Shown here piece by piece: positions 15,434-24,040 of a stretch of DNA of 64,000 nt. Source of the DNA: Alkalilimnicola ehrlichii (lineage in GTDB: Bacteria > Pseudomonadota > Gammaproteobacteria > Nitrococcales > AK92); NCBI RefSeq assembly GCF_003399765.1, contig NZ_NFZV01000004.1, positions 124,001 to 188,000 of the forward strand, given 5' to 3'. Both the position numbers and the translations under genes were made by a program. Each line of letters begins with the position of its first letter. Within the stretch, counting starts at the first letter, position 1. The notes below the pieces were generated by a model. It saw nothing but the letters and a program-made list of their open reading frames with translations, made no database searches and had not been told where the DNA came from.

Positions 15434-15611
15434 GCTGATAGGGCCTTTCCTGGTGCTTTGGAAAGGCCTTCCTTCCCCGTCTTCTCACCACTCTCTCCCG
15501 CACTTTTGCAACTGCTTGCGCCAACGGTGCGCGTTGACGCCTATCGTTGTCGACGGGGAGCGATCGGTATCGACTATTAGGCAGGTGGCACCCTTAGCAA
15601 AGGAGAAAACG

Positions 15612-15992
15612 ATGGCCGTTAAGCCTGTTGGATGGTTTGAGATTCCCGTTCGCGATATGGAGCGCGCCAAAGCATTTTACGAGCGTGTGTTCGATATACG
15701 TTTGGAAGCCTTGAATAGCCCGGACCCAGATGAGTCGATGTGTGTCTTTCCGGGCCAGATGGATAAAGGCAACGGCGCTTCCGGAGCGCTGGTCAAAACG
15801 CCCTTGCTCGTGCCGGGGAGCGGCGGCGCGGTGGTCTACTTCATGTCCGCCGATTGCGCTATCGAGCTGGCCCGGGTGCCCTCCAACGGTGGGCGCATCG
15901 ACAAAGATAAGTATCCGCTAGGTCCTTACGGCTTTGCGGCATTAATAACGGATACGGAAGGCAACAAAATCGGCTTGCACTCAATGAAGTAG
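15612..15992 (+). CDS. VOC (glyoxalase/bleomycin-resistance) family protein
   Basis: A 126-residue single-chain protein of the vicinal-oxygen-chelate fold: VGWFEIPVRDMERAKAFYERVF opens the first module, GAVVYFMSADCAIELARVPSNGGRI the second, and the end is GFAALITDTEGNKIGLHSMK. The metal ligands of true glyoxalase I are not all evident, so it is probably a binding or resistance protein of unknown ligand. AAAGGAG lies six bases before the ATG. It follows the GST operon by about 180 bases and fits the detoxification theme. Confidence 0.85.
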   Translation: MAVKPVGWFEIPVRDMERAKAFYERVFDIRLEALNSPDPDESMCVFPGQMDKGNGASGALVKTPLLVPGSGGAVVYFMSADCAIELARVPSNGGRIDKDKYPLGPYGFAALITDTEGNKIGLHSMK

Positions 15993-16310
15993 CGAGGTAA
16001 TGAGCCGGTTGCTAACGCAAGGACCGTCCAAACGGCCGGGTAACTCGTGCCTACCGTGCTGGCCACGGTAAATTCTCAGATTATCGATAAAACACGACAC
16101 GGCCAGGAAGTGTGAGCCGATACAAGCTCCCGCGCTTTCTGGCTGCTGCTTTGCGCAAAAACTTCGCTTTGAAAATCCGCTGTCTCTGATATAGGGTTAC
16201 GATGCACCGCGTCGGTGCTCTAGTTTCCGAATTTCTAATAAGTAGATAGATGTTCCGATCGGCGCCGCCCAAATTGGGCAGCCCCGATCAAGTAAGTTAT
16301 GGGGGTTGTT
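15993..16310 (+). other. Intergenic region, nothing convincing
   Basis: Between the VOC and lipoprotein genes I see only two small hairpins, TACCGTG/CACGGTA near 16052-16070 and GCACCG/CGGTGC at 16204-16218. Neither is followed by a T-run. No gene with a ribosome-binding site is present. Confidence 0.4.
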
Positions 16311-16676
16311 ATGAAAATATGGGTGATGGGTGCTGTTCTGGTCGCGGCCGCCGTGCTACTCGTTGGGTGTAGTAACGATTTGCCGCCGGAGAAAATGGAA
16401 TACGTCGGTTTGTGGAGAAATCACGATACATCGATTCTGATTACCGAAGGCGGTCGCTTAGAATACGAAAGCAAACGCGGCTCCGTGCAACGCTCCTTGT
16501 CCGCGCCGATTAAAACCTTCACCGAGACGAGCATCGAGGCCGGTTTCCTTTTCTTCGGTTCCGAGTTCGCTATTGATCGTGGCCCACAGGAAAACGATGG
16601 CGTTTGGACGATCGTGATCGACGGTAACGAGCTCTACAAGGCCGACCCGTTAGGACGCTTGCCTCAACGTCCGTAA
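16311..16676 (+). CDS. Small predicted lipoprotein, unknown function
   Basis: A 121-residue exported protein with a lipoprotein signal: MKIWVMG, a hydrophobic stretch, and lipobox LLVGC with Cys20 as the lipidated residue. The mature part (SNDLPPEKMEYVGLWRNHDTSILI and later FGSEFAIDRGP) looks like a small beta-rich domain; I do not recognise a family. A GGGGG tract five bases before the chosen ATG supports that start over one four codons upstream. It is isolated from its neighbours. Confidence 0.8.
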   Translation: MKIWVMGAVLVAAAVLLVGCSNDLPPEKMEYVGLWRNHDTSILITEGGRLEYESKRGSVQRSLSAPIKTFTETSIEAGFLFFGSEFAIDRGPQENDGVWTIVIDGNELYKADPLGRLPQRP

Positions 16677-16820
16677 TAGCGTTTGGCCTGCACGGCGGCT
16701 GCGGGCCATCGTTTAGGCCAAGATACGAAGCTTGCGGTACGGCAACTTGTTGTTGCAGTCCTTCATGTATTATTCGGCTCAGCTAACAGAACCTGCCGTA
16801 ACAGAATATTAGGTTAGTCG

Positions 16821-17561
16821 ATGAAAAAGCTGTCCCGTCTTGCCTCATTCTGGGTGATTGCAAAGAGCCTGGGTATTACCTTGTGGATTTCGGTACGGAC
16901 GCTGTTCGAGGTTTATACGGGGCGGTTTCGGCGCGAGGTAGGGGATCGGCGCCTGCGTTGGTGGTCGTCGCGTCTGCTGAAATATGTCGGGGTCGATTGT
17001 CGCGTAGCGAACCCGCATGGTTTCGCGTTCGAACCGGGGAAGCGTTACGTGGTCATGTGTAACCACCGCAGCCTGTACGATATCCCAATCACTTTTGTGG
17101 CCTTGCCGGGTAGCATTCGCATGCTCGCGAAAAAGGAGCTTTTTAAGGTCCCGATCTGGGGGCAGGGGATGCGGGCCGGCGAGTTTATTTCTATCGACCG
17201 AGTGAACTTCGAACAAGCGGTGAAAGACCTGGAAGCTGCCAAGGCGAAGATGGCCTCCGGCATTATCTTATGGGCAGCCCCCGAAGGCACTCGGTCGCGG
17301 GAAGGCGCGCTGCTACCGTTTAAGAAAGGCCCGTTTCGGGTTGCACTCGATACCGGCGCTGTGATTTTGCCCATTGGTATTCGAGGTGCAGATCGGGTCT
17401 TGCCACCGAAAACGACCCGTTTCTCATTCGGCGAACGGGTCGATATCGCTATCGGCAAGCCTATCGATAGTGCCGAATACGCTACTACGGAGATAAAACG
17501 CTTAATGGACGACGTGCGTCGTCAGATCGAAACCTTAGGCGGTTACCAGCGGACCGACTAG
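16821..17561 (+). CDS. plsC: 1-acyl-sn-glycerol-3-phosphate acyltransferase (PlsC family)
   Basis: Transfers an acyl chain to lysophosphatidic acid to make phosphatidic acid in membrane lipid synthesis. The 246-residue protein carries the acyltransferase motifs in order: NHRSLYD (His82, Asp87; the HX4D catalytic motif), the region around FKVPIWGQGMRAGEFISIDR, and PEGTRSREG at about 154-162 (phosphate binding). A hydrophobic segment near residues 10-30 anchors it to the inner membrane. It is monocistronic in appearance. Other PlsC paralogs may exist in the genome, so the symbol is by family. Confidence 0.9.
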   Translation: MKKLSRLASFWVIAKSLGITLWISVRTLFEVYTGRFRREVGDRRLRWWSSRLLKYVGVDCRVANPHGFAFEPGKRYVVMCNHRSLYDIPITFVALPGSIRMLAKKELFKVPIWGQGMRAGEFISIDRVNFEQAVKDLEAAKAKMASGIILWAAPEGTRSREGALLPFKKGPFRVALDTGAVILPIGIRGADRVLPPKTTRFSFGERVDIAIGKPIDSAEYATTEIKRLMDDVRRQIETLGGYQRTD

Positions 17562-17632
17562 TACTCCATGCTTTTTCTCCCGGCTCTTGGCGAGAGGCGC
17601 TTTACCGATAGGGTGTGGGATAGGTACCTTCT

Positions 17633-18211
17633 TTAGCGTCCTCGTCGTCCCCGTTCGACCCGAACGATTTCTCCACCTCTAATTGTGACTTCGCGGTCGA
17701 ATTGCCCGGGGCCGAAGCCGTAAATCCATTCTTCGATGGGTTCTACCCGGACGGTAGGCGGAATGTCTTCCTGTCGTTGCCTATGGTGTATGTGGTGGCG
17801 TGTTTCCTCCGCATCCGGGCGACCGCACCGGGCGAGCAGCTCTAGTTTGCTCATCCCCCGCTGCAGATCTTGTGGGCGGCATTCTCCGTCGACTTGTTCC
17901 GGACGAAAGCCGTAGCCTGCATTGCGAATCGACTCAAGACGGCTGCCTCGAAACCGCAATACCCGCACGAACTGGCGAGGCCCGAAGTTGTAATACCAGA
18001 CTTCTTCTTCCTCTACCGGAATGGTGCCGTAGACATAGGTCGTGCGAAGCCGCTCCACATGATCGGGTTCGCCGCAGGCGGCGGTGACATCGTACTTTCG
18101 GTCGCCCGTGGAGACGATTCTACCGTCGCAGCGGAAACTTGATGCCTGAGCCGTTCCCACGGTCGCCAAAAGGAGTACGAATAGGAGTTGCCGGGCGTAT
18201 GCGTTGTTCAT
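17633..18211 (-). CDS. DUF2845 domain-containing exported protein
   Basis: A 192-residue protein with a Sec signal peptide (hydrophobic LLFVLLLATVG, cleavage after AQA near residue 23). The mature region has two copies of a repeated module: CDGRIVSTGDRKYDVTAACGEPD followed by EVWYYNFGPRQFVRVLRFRG, and later LELLARCGRPD with EEWIYGFGPGQFDREVTIRGG. Paired cysteines suggest disulfides. This is the DUF2845 pattern; the fold resembles SmpA/BamE-like modules, but its function is unknown. Confidence 0.85.
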   Translation of the reverse strand: MNNAYARQLLFVLLLATVGTAQASSFRCDGRIVSTGDRKYDVTAACGEPDHVERLRTTYVYGTIPVEEEEVWYYNFGPRQFVRVLRFRGSRLESIRNAGYGFRPEQVDGECRPQDLQRGMSKLELLARCGRPDAEETRHHIHHRQRQEDIPPTVRVEPIEEWIYGFGPGQFDREVTIRGGEIVRVERGRRGR

Positions 18212-18374
18212 TTTTGTCTCCTTGATCCAGCTCTCCCCCGCGCTCGCCTGTGGCTGCTTACTGTATATTAGACCGCATAGGCCGGACTTGGTTTACTGCG
18301 GCTTCTCCCCCAGTAGAAGCTGACAAAGTAACGCCGCCAGGGGCCACCCTCGAGCCTCCACGGGTCCGAAGCGA

Positions 18375-18731
18375 TTAGCTTCCTCCTATTAGTAGCCACT
18401 GACCGAAGGTACCGATGGCCGACATCATCAGTGCACCGCCAAGCGCCCAACCAAAGCTGTCTATCTTTAAATGATCGGTCAAGCTGGCAGTGAGCATGAG
18501 TAGTATGGCGTTAATGATCCAGCGGGTTATGAAGGCCAGCAGCCAAGCCAAGCCGAGTGTGGCGACCGTGAAAAGCGCGAACAGTAACCACCCGAGTAAG
18601 AAATTGAGAATGCCGAACAGAGCCGCGACCAGGATCGCGCTCCCGAAACCGCGGACGTGAAAACCCGGCAGTATCGCGGCCGTCAGCCAGACCGCGAAAG
18701 ACAAAATCAACCAAGAGATGAGTAAGGTCAT
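18375..18731 (-). CDS. Phage holin family IV / YvlD-like membrane protein
   Basis: A 118-residue, strongly hydrophobic protein with four predicted membrane segments spread along the length, with the family-like stretch LPGFHVRGFGSAILVAALFG near the start and DHLKIDSFGWALGGAL near the end. It belongs to the widespread family annotated phage holin family protein, members of which are usually chromosomal and not involved in lysis. No phage genes are nearby. Function is unknown. Confidence 0.85.
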   Translation of the reverse strand: MTLLISWLILSFAVWLTAAILPGFHVRGFGSAILVAALFGILNFLLGWLLFALFTVATLGLAWLLAFITRWIINAILLMLTASLTDHLKIDSFGWALGGALMMSAIGTFGQWLLIGGS

Positions 18732-19099
18732 AGCGTATTCCTTTTGCGTTCTCGATAGCCGCTAAACAGCGTCTTATCTGTTGTGTGCAAGCTTCCTGTT
18801 TCGAGATGGGGGCAGTCTGCGAGAGCAACATAAGCCTACAGTGTTTTTGAGAAGAACAAAAAAGCGAATCATAGAGCGCTTTGGTGAGTGCGATAAGATC
18901 GAATGGCGGAAACACCGGCGTATGACAGCGGTGTTACGAAGCTTGAGTACGAAGGCAAAACCATACGATGAAGGAAAATATGGCCTTTCCCCGCTGCACG
19001 CTCTTATTCTGGCCTTAAGTTCTTAGCGACCTGTAGGAAAGCGTTTATCCATCTTCTGCGGCAAAAATTTTATAATGCTCGAACGCGAGGGAAATAGGT
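18732..19099 (+). other. Intergenic region with a promoter for the TraB/GumN gene
   Basis: This 368-base divergent region has no convincing gene; a frame of about 81 codons lacks a ribosome-binding site and family features. A perfect TATAAT at 19071-19076 lies 23 bases before the TraB/GumN start and is the likely -10 box. No good -35 is seen at the expected distance. Confidence 0.5.
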
Positions 19100-19999
19100 A
19101 TGCAAACTCGAGGTATTCGCGGCAGCGGCTTGTGGTTGTTGTTTCTTCTATTGCTGCTCAGTCTGCCCTGTCGCGTTTTGGCCGAAGACGGGGTGTTTTG
19201 GCGGATCGTCGGTCCTGGCGGTCAGGATTCCTATTTACTGGGCTCTATCCATGTCGCCCCTGCCGGGTTCCATCCGTTGCCAGGCGAGATTACGCAAGCG
19301 TTTCAGGGCGCTAATGCCTTGGTCGTTGAGGTCGATATCAGCCAGGTCGATCCTGCCGAGATGTTCACCCTATTGCAGCAGTGGGGGATGTTCCCGCCCG
19401 GGGAAAGCCTTGAGGAGAGCCTCGACCAAGATACATGGCGCCGAGTAGTTGCCGTATCGGAAGAGCTTGGCCTACCACTGTCGGTGATGAACCGATACCG
19501 GCCTTGGCTTGCGAGCCTGACCTTAAGTACCGCTTTCTTTGAGCAGGTCGGCTTTACGATGGACCACGGGATCGATTACCACTTTTTAATGGCTGCACGC
19601 GATACGAAGCCGGTTATTGAGCTGGAAACGGTGGAAGAGCAGCTAGGTATCTTGGCGGAGCTGGATTCGGAGACGGAACAGGTCTTTTTGCAGCAAACGC
19701 TTGATCAGTTGGAAGAAAACGGCGAGGAGTTTGTGGCGGAGCTAGGCCGCACATGGCGCGAGGGCGATCTGGAAGGATTGCAGACCTTGCTCAACGATAG
19801 CTTTCCGCCGGAATTCGCCGACCTGGAACAACGCCTAATCACCGAGCGCAATAAGCGAATGACACAGAGAATCGAGCAGTTGTTGGAAGCAAACGACAGC
19901 CTGTTCGTCGTCGTCGGAGCAGGGCATCTGCCTGGCGAATCCGGCCTGATTGCGCTGCTCCGGCAGGCCGGATACGAATTAAAGCCCGTTGAGCTATAG
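19100..19999 (+). CDS. TraB/GumN family protein
   Basis: A 299-residue exported protein of the TraB/GumN (Tiki-like) superfamily, which contains putative metalloproteases. A signal peptide ends near residue 28 (LPCRVLA). The family motif GSIHVAPAGFHPLP near residues 50-63 supplies the conserved GxxH, and the C-terminal MTQRIEQLL and VVVGAGHLPGESGLIALL block supplies the second conserved GxxH. Length is typical. It precedes a PA2779-like gene by about 115 bases. A periplasmic or outer-membrane-facing role is likely; the substrate is unknown. Confidence 0.9.
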   Translation: MQTRGIRGSGLWLLFLLLLLSLPCRVLAEDGVFWRIVGPGGQDSYLLGSIHVAPAGFHPLPGEITQAFQGANALVVEVDISQVDPAEMFTLLQQWGMFPPGESLEESLDQDTWRRVVAVSEELGLPLSVMNRYRPWLASLTLSTAFFEQVGFTMDHGIDYHFLMAARDTKPVIELETVEEQLGILAELDSETEQVFLQQTLDQLEENGEEFVAELGRTWREGDLEGLQTLLNDSFPPEFADLEQRLITERNKRMTQRIEQLLEANDSLFVVVGAGHLPGESGLIALLRQAGYELKPVEL

Positions 20000-20113
20000 G
20001 CGACGACCGCATCATGCCTGCCGCTGTGCGGCGCGTATTGGCCGACTATGCTTGTATCCGTTTTTATGAGTAACTTACGTTGCTTAGGAGTTTCGTCGAT
20101 TAGGAGGCTTACC

Positions 20114-20506
20114 GTGTATCTGAAGAATTCGACCGTACTGATGGTAGCGTTTTTGCTGGCGGCCACAATTTTAGTATCCGGCGCGCAGGCCTCCTTGATC
20201 GGTACCGGCGAGGTGTTGGCTGCCGAGCGGCAAGTCGAACAGAGGGCGAAGCTGGAAGACTTGTTGGCGCGGGAAGACGTTCGCGAACAGTTGGAGAAAA
20301 TGGGCGTTGATCCGGCATTTGCTGCGGAACGGGTGCAGGCGCTAACCGCTGAGGAAGTTGACCTGCTGGTGGCGCAGTTAGAAGCGTTGCCGGCGGGCGG
20401 TAACGGTATTATCGGTGCGGCGCTGATCGTCTTCTTAGTGTTACTTATCACCGATATCATGGGCTACACCGAAGTTTTTCCTTTCGTGACCCGGACCGCC
20501 AACTAG
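20114..20506 (+). CDS. PA2779 family protein
   Basis: A 130-residue protein with a signal peptide (cleavage near SGAQA) and a C-terminal membrane segment. The mature start ASLIGTGEVLAAERQVEQR, the EQLEKMGVDPAFAAERVQALTAEE block and the end LPAGGNGIIGAALIVFLVLLITDIMGYTEVFPF are diagnostic of the PA2779 family. The GTG start is chosen because AGGAGG lies six bases upstream. In pseudomonads such genes sit next to a PA2778-type cysteine peptidase, which is absent here. Function is unknown. Confidence 0.9.
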   Translation: MYLKNSTVLMVAFLLAATILVSGAQASLIGTGEVLAAERQVEQRAKLEDLLAREDVREQLEKMGVDPAFAAERVQALTAEEVDLLVAQLEALPAGGNGIIGAALIVFLVLLITDIMGYTEVFPFVTRTAN

Positions 20507-20636
20507 TACTTTTTCGGGCTTAGGTTTGCCTGTTCGTCGGGCTTGCCAGCGAGCCTTAAGAAAACACTGATTTATTGCGGGAGTTCTGTGGGATCTGAGG
20601 CCCGCCAGAAGGGGGCGCAGGGTTTGATTTGCCCCG

Positions 20637-20663
20637 GCCGGCTTGCCGATCCGGTAAGCCGGC
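20637..20663 (+). repeat. Strong hairpin upstream of cbpA
   Basis: GCCGGCTT pairs with AAGCCGGC, and the stem can extend inward through CCG/CGG. No T-run follows. It lies between the PA2779-like gene and cbpA and may end the upstream transcript or shape the cbpA leader. Confidence 0.4.
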
Positions 20664-20802
20664 GCCATTTCTACAAAGGCGTTTTGCGCGCCGTAGCCAC
20701 GCCTTTTCCAGCGCTTTTCGGCTCGCTTGCAGGAGCCCGCATTTTAGCTACCGCAACCGGTTGACAGCGGATCACGCAGTAGATGCTGAGCAGGTGTCGA
20801 GC

Positions 20803-21735
20803 ATGGAGTTCAAGGATTATTACCAGACGCTTGGGGTGCCGCGGGACGCCTCCCAGGACGAGATCAAACGGGCCTACCGTCGTTTGGCCCGGAAATACCA
20901 CCCTGACGTCAGCAAGGAGCCGGATGCCGAGCAGCGCTTTAAGGCGCTTGGCGAGGCTTACGAGGTGCTTAAGGATCCGGAAAAGCGCAAGGCTTACGAT
21001 CGGTTTGGGAGTGATTGGAAAGCCGGTCAGGATTTCCGCCCGCCACCCAACTGGGAGCAGGATTTCGACTTTGCCGGAGGCGACTATACGCAAACCGGCG
21101 ACTTTAGCGATTTCTTCGAAACGTTGTTTGGCGGTGGGCATCGCCGGCGGCGTGGCGGTGGGTTTGCAATGAAGGGCGAAGATCAGGTGGTGCGGATCAG
21201 CGTCGATTTAGAGGATGCTTTCAACGGCGCAAGTCGCAGTATCACCTTGAAATCCACCGAGCTGGATGCTAGCGGGCAACCTGTTGTCAGACCGCGCACC
21301 TTGAACGTTCGCATCCCGGCCGGCATTAAAGCGGGGCAGCGTATTCGTTTGGCCGGACAAGGCAGCCCGGGTATCGGAGGTGCGCCTGCGGGCGATCTAT
21401 ATCTGGAAGTCGCGTTTCGGCCCCATCCGTATTTCCGCGTCGATGGCCGCGACGTTTATCTGGATTTACCGGTAACGCCCTGGGAGGCAGCGTTGGGAGC
21501 AACGGTGACCGTGCCAACCCTGGGCGGAAAAGTCGATCTTCGTATTCCACCGAACTCCCAAACAGGGCGGAAACTGCGTCTGAAGGGGAGGGGCTTACCG
21601 GGGCAGCCGTCAGGCGACCAATTTATCGAATTGCGCATGGTGACACCGCAGGCGGATTCGCCGGCGGCGAAAGCGTTGTATGAGCGTATGGCCGACGAGC
21701 TGCCTATGAACCCGCGTTCTAATTTGGGGGTGTAA
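20803..21735 (+). CDS. cbpA: Curved-DNA-binding protein / DnaJ co-chaperone CbpA
   Basis: A 310-residue DnaJ-class co-chaperone without the zinc-finger domain. The J domain is at residues 4-70 with HPD at 33-35 (stimulates the DnaK ATPase); a glycine/phenylalanine-rich linker follows ([25 protein letters not shown]), then the two C-terminal beta-sandwich substrate-binding domains ending with [18 protein letters not shown]. The start ATG with a modest GAGCAGGTG is the one that preserves the J-domain N-terminus. It heads an apparent operon with cbpM, which modulates it, one base downstream. Confidence 0.94.
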   Translation: MEFKDYYQTLGVPRDASQDEIKRAYRRLARKYHPDVSKEPDAEQRFKALGEAYEVLKDPEKRKAYDRFGSDWKAGQDFRPPPNWEQDFDFAGGDYTQTGDFSDFFETLFGGGHRRRRGGGFAMKGEDQVVRISVDLEDAFNGASRSITLKSTELDASGQPVVRPRTLNVRIPAGIKAGQRIRLAGQGSPGIGGAPAGDLYLEVAFRPHPYFRVDGRDVYLDLPVTPWEAALGATVTVPTLGGKVDLRIPPNSQTGRKLRLKGRGLPGQPSGDQFIELRMVTPQADSPAAKALYERMADELPMNPRSNLGV

Positions 21736-21736
21736 C

Positions 21737-22072
21737 ATGGCATCGCGACAATTAACGCTCTCGGGTGTCGTCTTGAATGAGACGGTGCACTTTAGTTTAG
21801 GCGAAGTGTGTCAGTGCTGCGATGTGAGCGCTGAGTACGTTGTTTCCTTGGTCGATGAAGGTGTTGTCGCTCCCGAAGGCGCGGGGCCGGAGGAGTGGCA
21901 TTTTCATGGCGAGCATTTGCGCCGCGTACAAGTCGCGGTTCGGTTGGGGGAAGACTTAGGTGTGAACTTGCCAGGCGTTGCATTGGCGCTCGAACTGCTT
22001 GACGAGCTAGAGGCTTTACGCCGAGCGGAAACCAACCGTATTCCTAGACAACGGCGCGAGGAAAGCCATTGA
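21737..22072 (+). CDS. cbpM: Chaperone modulator CbpM
   Basis: A 111-residue partner that binds the CbpA J domain and inhibits its DNA-binding and co-chaperone activity in E. coli. The sequence has the MerR-like helix pattern expected: FSLGEVCQCCDVSAEYVVSLVDEGVV followed by EEWHFHGEHLRRVQVAVRLGEDLGVNLPGVALALELLDELEALR. It starts one base after the cbpA stop and its TGA shares a base with the ATG of the next gene, so translation of the three is probably coupled. Confidence 0.92.
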   Translation: MASRQLTLSGVVLNETVHFSLGEVCQCCDVSAEYVVSLVDEGVVAPEGAGPEEWHFHGEHLRRVQVAVRLGEDLGVNLPGVALALELLDELEALRRAETNRIPRQRREESH

Positions 22073-23121
22073 TGAATCTCGGTTTACTTGAGCGGGTGGA
22101 CCGACAGCGACGCTGGTGGGGCGAATGGTATGAGCTGGCCGGGCTGGGTCCGCAGCGGAGTACGGCGCGAATTGTGTATGAGGAGCCGTTGTTGCGATTA
22201 CACGCTTACGATCCGCCTCCGGCGGAGACTAACGATAAGGCGCTGTTACTCATTCCGGCCCCGATTAAGAAGTCCTATATCTGGGATTTGGAACCGGAGG
22301 TGAGCGTTGTTCAGCATGCATTAGCCGCGGGGTTTCGCACCTATTTAATCGATTGGCAGGCCCCAGGTTCAGCTGCTCGCGATGACGGTTTAGCCGTCTA
22401 CGGCGACCGTCTCTTGATGGCTTGTCGAGCCGCTATCGATAAAGATTGCGCGCCAAAGCGGGTATTTCTTGCCGGTCACTCTCTGGGAGGAACATTGGCG
22501 GCCTTATTCGCGAGTGTGCAACCGCAGGCGCTGGATGCCTTGGCGTTGTTGGAGGCGCCAGTGAATTTTGCCGGCGGGGCGTTCAGCCAGGCTCTGGCCC
22601 GTGCGCCCCATGTCGGCGACTGGGCAGGAGATATCGCGACTGTACCGGGCTCGTTGCTGAATATCGCGAGCATCGCTTCGGCGCCTGGGGCCTTTGTTTT
22701 CGAGCGATGGTATGACCGTTTGCAATGTGCGGGCGATGCCGAGGCTTTGCGTCGTTATCGCCGAGTGCAGCGCTGGACGCTTGACGAAACGCCGCTGACA
22801 CGTCGGCTGTTTGAAGAAACCGTCGAGCGTTTATACCGCGATAATGCTTTCATGACCGGTAAGCTTTATTTGGATGGCAAGCTTGCTTCTCCGCAGACGA
22901 TTACCGCACCGCTGTTGACGGTAGTGGATCCACGCAGCCGGGTTGTTCCCGAACAGGCGGTTCGCCCGTTGCAGGAGGCCATCTCTAGCCATAGTAAGAA
23001 AATGCTGAAATATACTGGCGATCGTGGCGTGCTCTTACAGCATGTCGGTGTGCTGGTGGGGCCAAATGCGCATCGCACGCTATGGCCGGAGATTTTTCAT
23101 TGGTTGGAGACGGTAGCATAA
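22072..23121 (+). CDS. Alpha/beta hydrolase with PHA-synthase (PhaC) fold and a serine nucleophile
   Basis: A 349-residue protein built like a class III polyhydroxyalkanoate synthase: PAPIKKSYIWDLEPEVSVVQ, FRTYLIDWQAPGSA, lipase box GHSLGG, a cap region, then VVDPRSRVVP and a terminal histidine. The predicted triad is Ser137, Asp286 and His324. True synthases use cysteine at the nucleophile position, so this is more likely a depolymerase, esterase or lipase-like relative. The ATG overlaps the cbpM stop by one base. Operon linkage to a DnaJ-type chaperone is unusual and may mean it is a client or acts on granules (inference). Confidence 0.8.
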   Translation: MNLGLLERVDRQRRWWGEWYELAGLGPQRSTARIVYEEPLLRLHAYDPPPAETNDKALLLIPAPIKKSYIWDLEPEVSVVQHALAAGFRTYLIDWQAPGSAARDDGLAVYGDRLLMACRAAIDKDCAPKRVFLAGHSLGGTLAALFASVQPQALDALALLEAPVNFAGGAFSQALARAPHVGDWAGDIATVPGSLLNIASIASAPGAFVFERWYDRLQCAGDAEALRRYRRVQRWTLDETPLTRRLFEETVERLYRDNAFMTGKLYLDGKLASPQTITAPLLTVVDPRSRVVPEQAVRPLQEAISSHSKKMLKYTGDRGVLLQHVGVLVGPNAHRTLWPEIFHWLETVA

Positions 23122-23154
23122 GTTGCCTGATGAAGGCTGACATGGAGGTCCGCT

Positions 23155-23907
23155 ATGGCACGGAAAAACCGCGGTACGGAGGTGCTAGAGCAAGGGAACG
23201 TGTATTTCTTGTATCAACCGAAAGTCGAGCACGACGAAGTACACGGCCTTGACGATGTCGAGCGCTTTCATGTGGTCATGAAACCCCAAGGGCGCCGCCT
23301 ATATCGCTTGTTGACAATCGGCCGTAAGCGCTTACCGGATGTCGGTCAACATGAACGTAACTGGGGATTTGTGGAGCAGGTATCCGACTCGCCGGTAGCC
23401 ATCGAGCAAGCTTTGCGAGAAAGCCATTACCAGACGAAAACCCGCGGCAGGCGTCAGCAGCCAGCCGCGCGGCCGGCGGCGGAGGGCGTTTATGCCTTGG
23501 TAGGCAGCGATCGCGAGACGCGATTTGTGTATGCCTTAGAACTGCCGGAAAAGCCCGGGGAGCCTCAGCAGGCATTTAACTTAGCGCCGGATGCCAGCTT
23601 TGTTATCTCCGTTAAGAATCCTGAGCGTAGCCGTAGCGGTCGAGGGCGTGACAAGGAGGCTGATTTTCCCAAAGTGGTTAAGGCGCAGTTCGCAGGCCGG
23701 CGGTTTGCCGCAGCGGTTCCGGAAATGTTGAATTATGAAGGTGCGGAGATCGTTCTGATAGGCGCTCATATTGGTGCCCGTGCCGAGCAGGAAGCGGATT
23801 TGGAGACCGCGTCCGAGCAATTGCAGACGGCGGATATTGTTAGAGATTTGCGTATGGTTAAATCTCGCCATCCGGTCAAGCCCCTGCTGCGGGGGCAGTG
23901 GCAGTAG
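23155..23907 (+). CDS. Conserved protein of unknown function in the cbpAM operon
   Basis: A 250-residue soluble protein with no signal peptide or membrane segment. It opens MARKNRGTEVLEQGNVYFLY, has GLDDVERFHVVMKPQGRRLYRLL and a mid-region ADFPKVVKAQFAGRRFAAAVPEMLNYEGAEIVLIGAH. I recall similar uncharacterised gammaproteobacterial proteins with the same N-terminus, but I know no function. It begins 33 bases after the hydrolase gene on the same strand, so it is probably the fourth gene of the cbpA operon. Confidence 0.78.
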   Translation: MARKNRGTEVLEQGNVYFLYQPKVEHDEVHGLDDVERFHVVMKPQGRRLYRLLTIGRKRLPDVGQHERNWGFVEQVSDSPVAIEQALRESHYQTKTRGRRQQPAARPAAEGVYALVGSDRETRFVYALELPEKPGEPQQAFNLAPDASFVISVKNPERSRSGRGRDKEADFPKVVKAQFAGRRFAAAVPEMLNYEGAEIVLIGAHIGARAEQEADLETASEQLQTADIVRDLRMVKSRHPVKPLLRGQWQ

Positions 23908-24040
23908 CGACATGGGCGGTTGAAACGACGCGCTTTAGGCGCTTCTTCTGGTATACCATCACGGTGTTGTCCCATAAACGGCTGCCGCCGGCGAGCTAAA
24001 ATGCTGCTGGCGTGGCAGCCCACCGTGATGGAGCTTATGT

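Noticed and set aside
18781-19026. Plus-strand frame of 81 codons before the TraB/GumN gene
   Set aside because: No ribosome-binding site, no family-like sequence, and it overlaps the leader region of the divergent gene.
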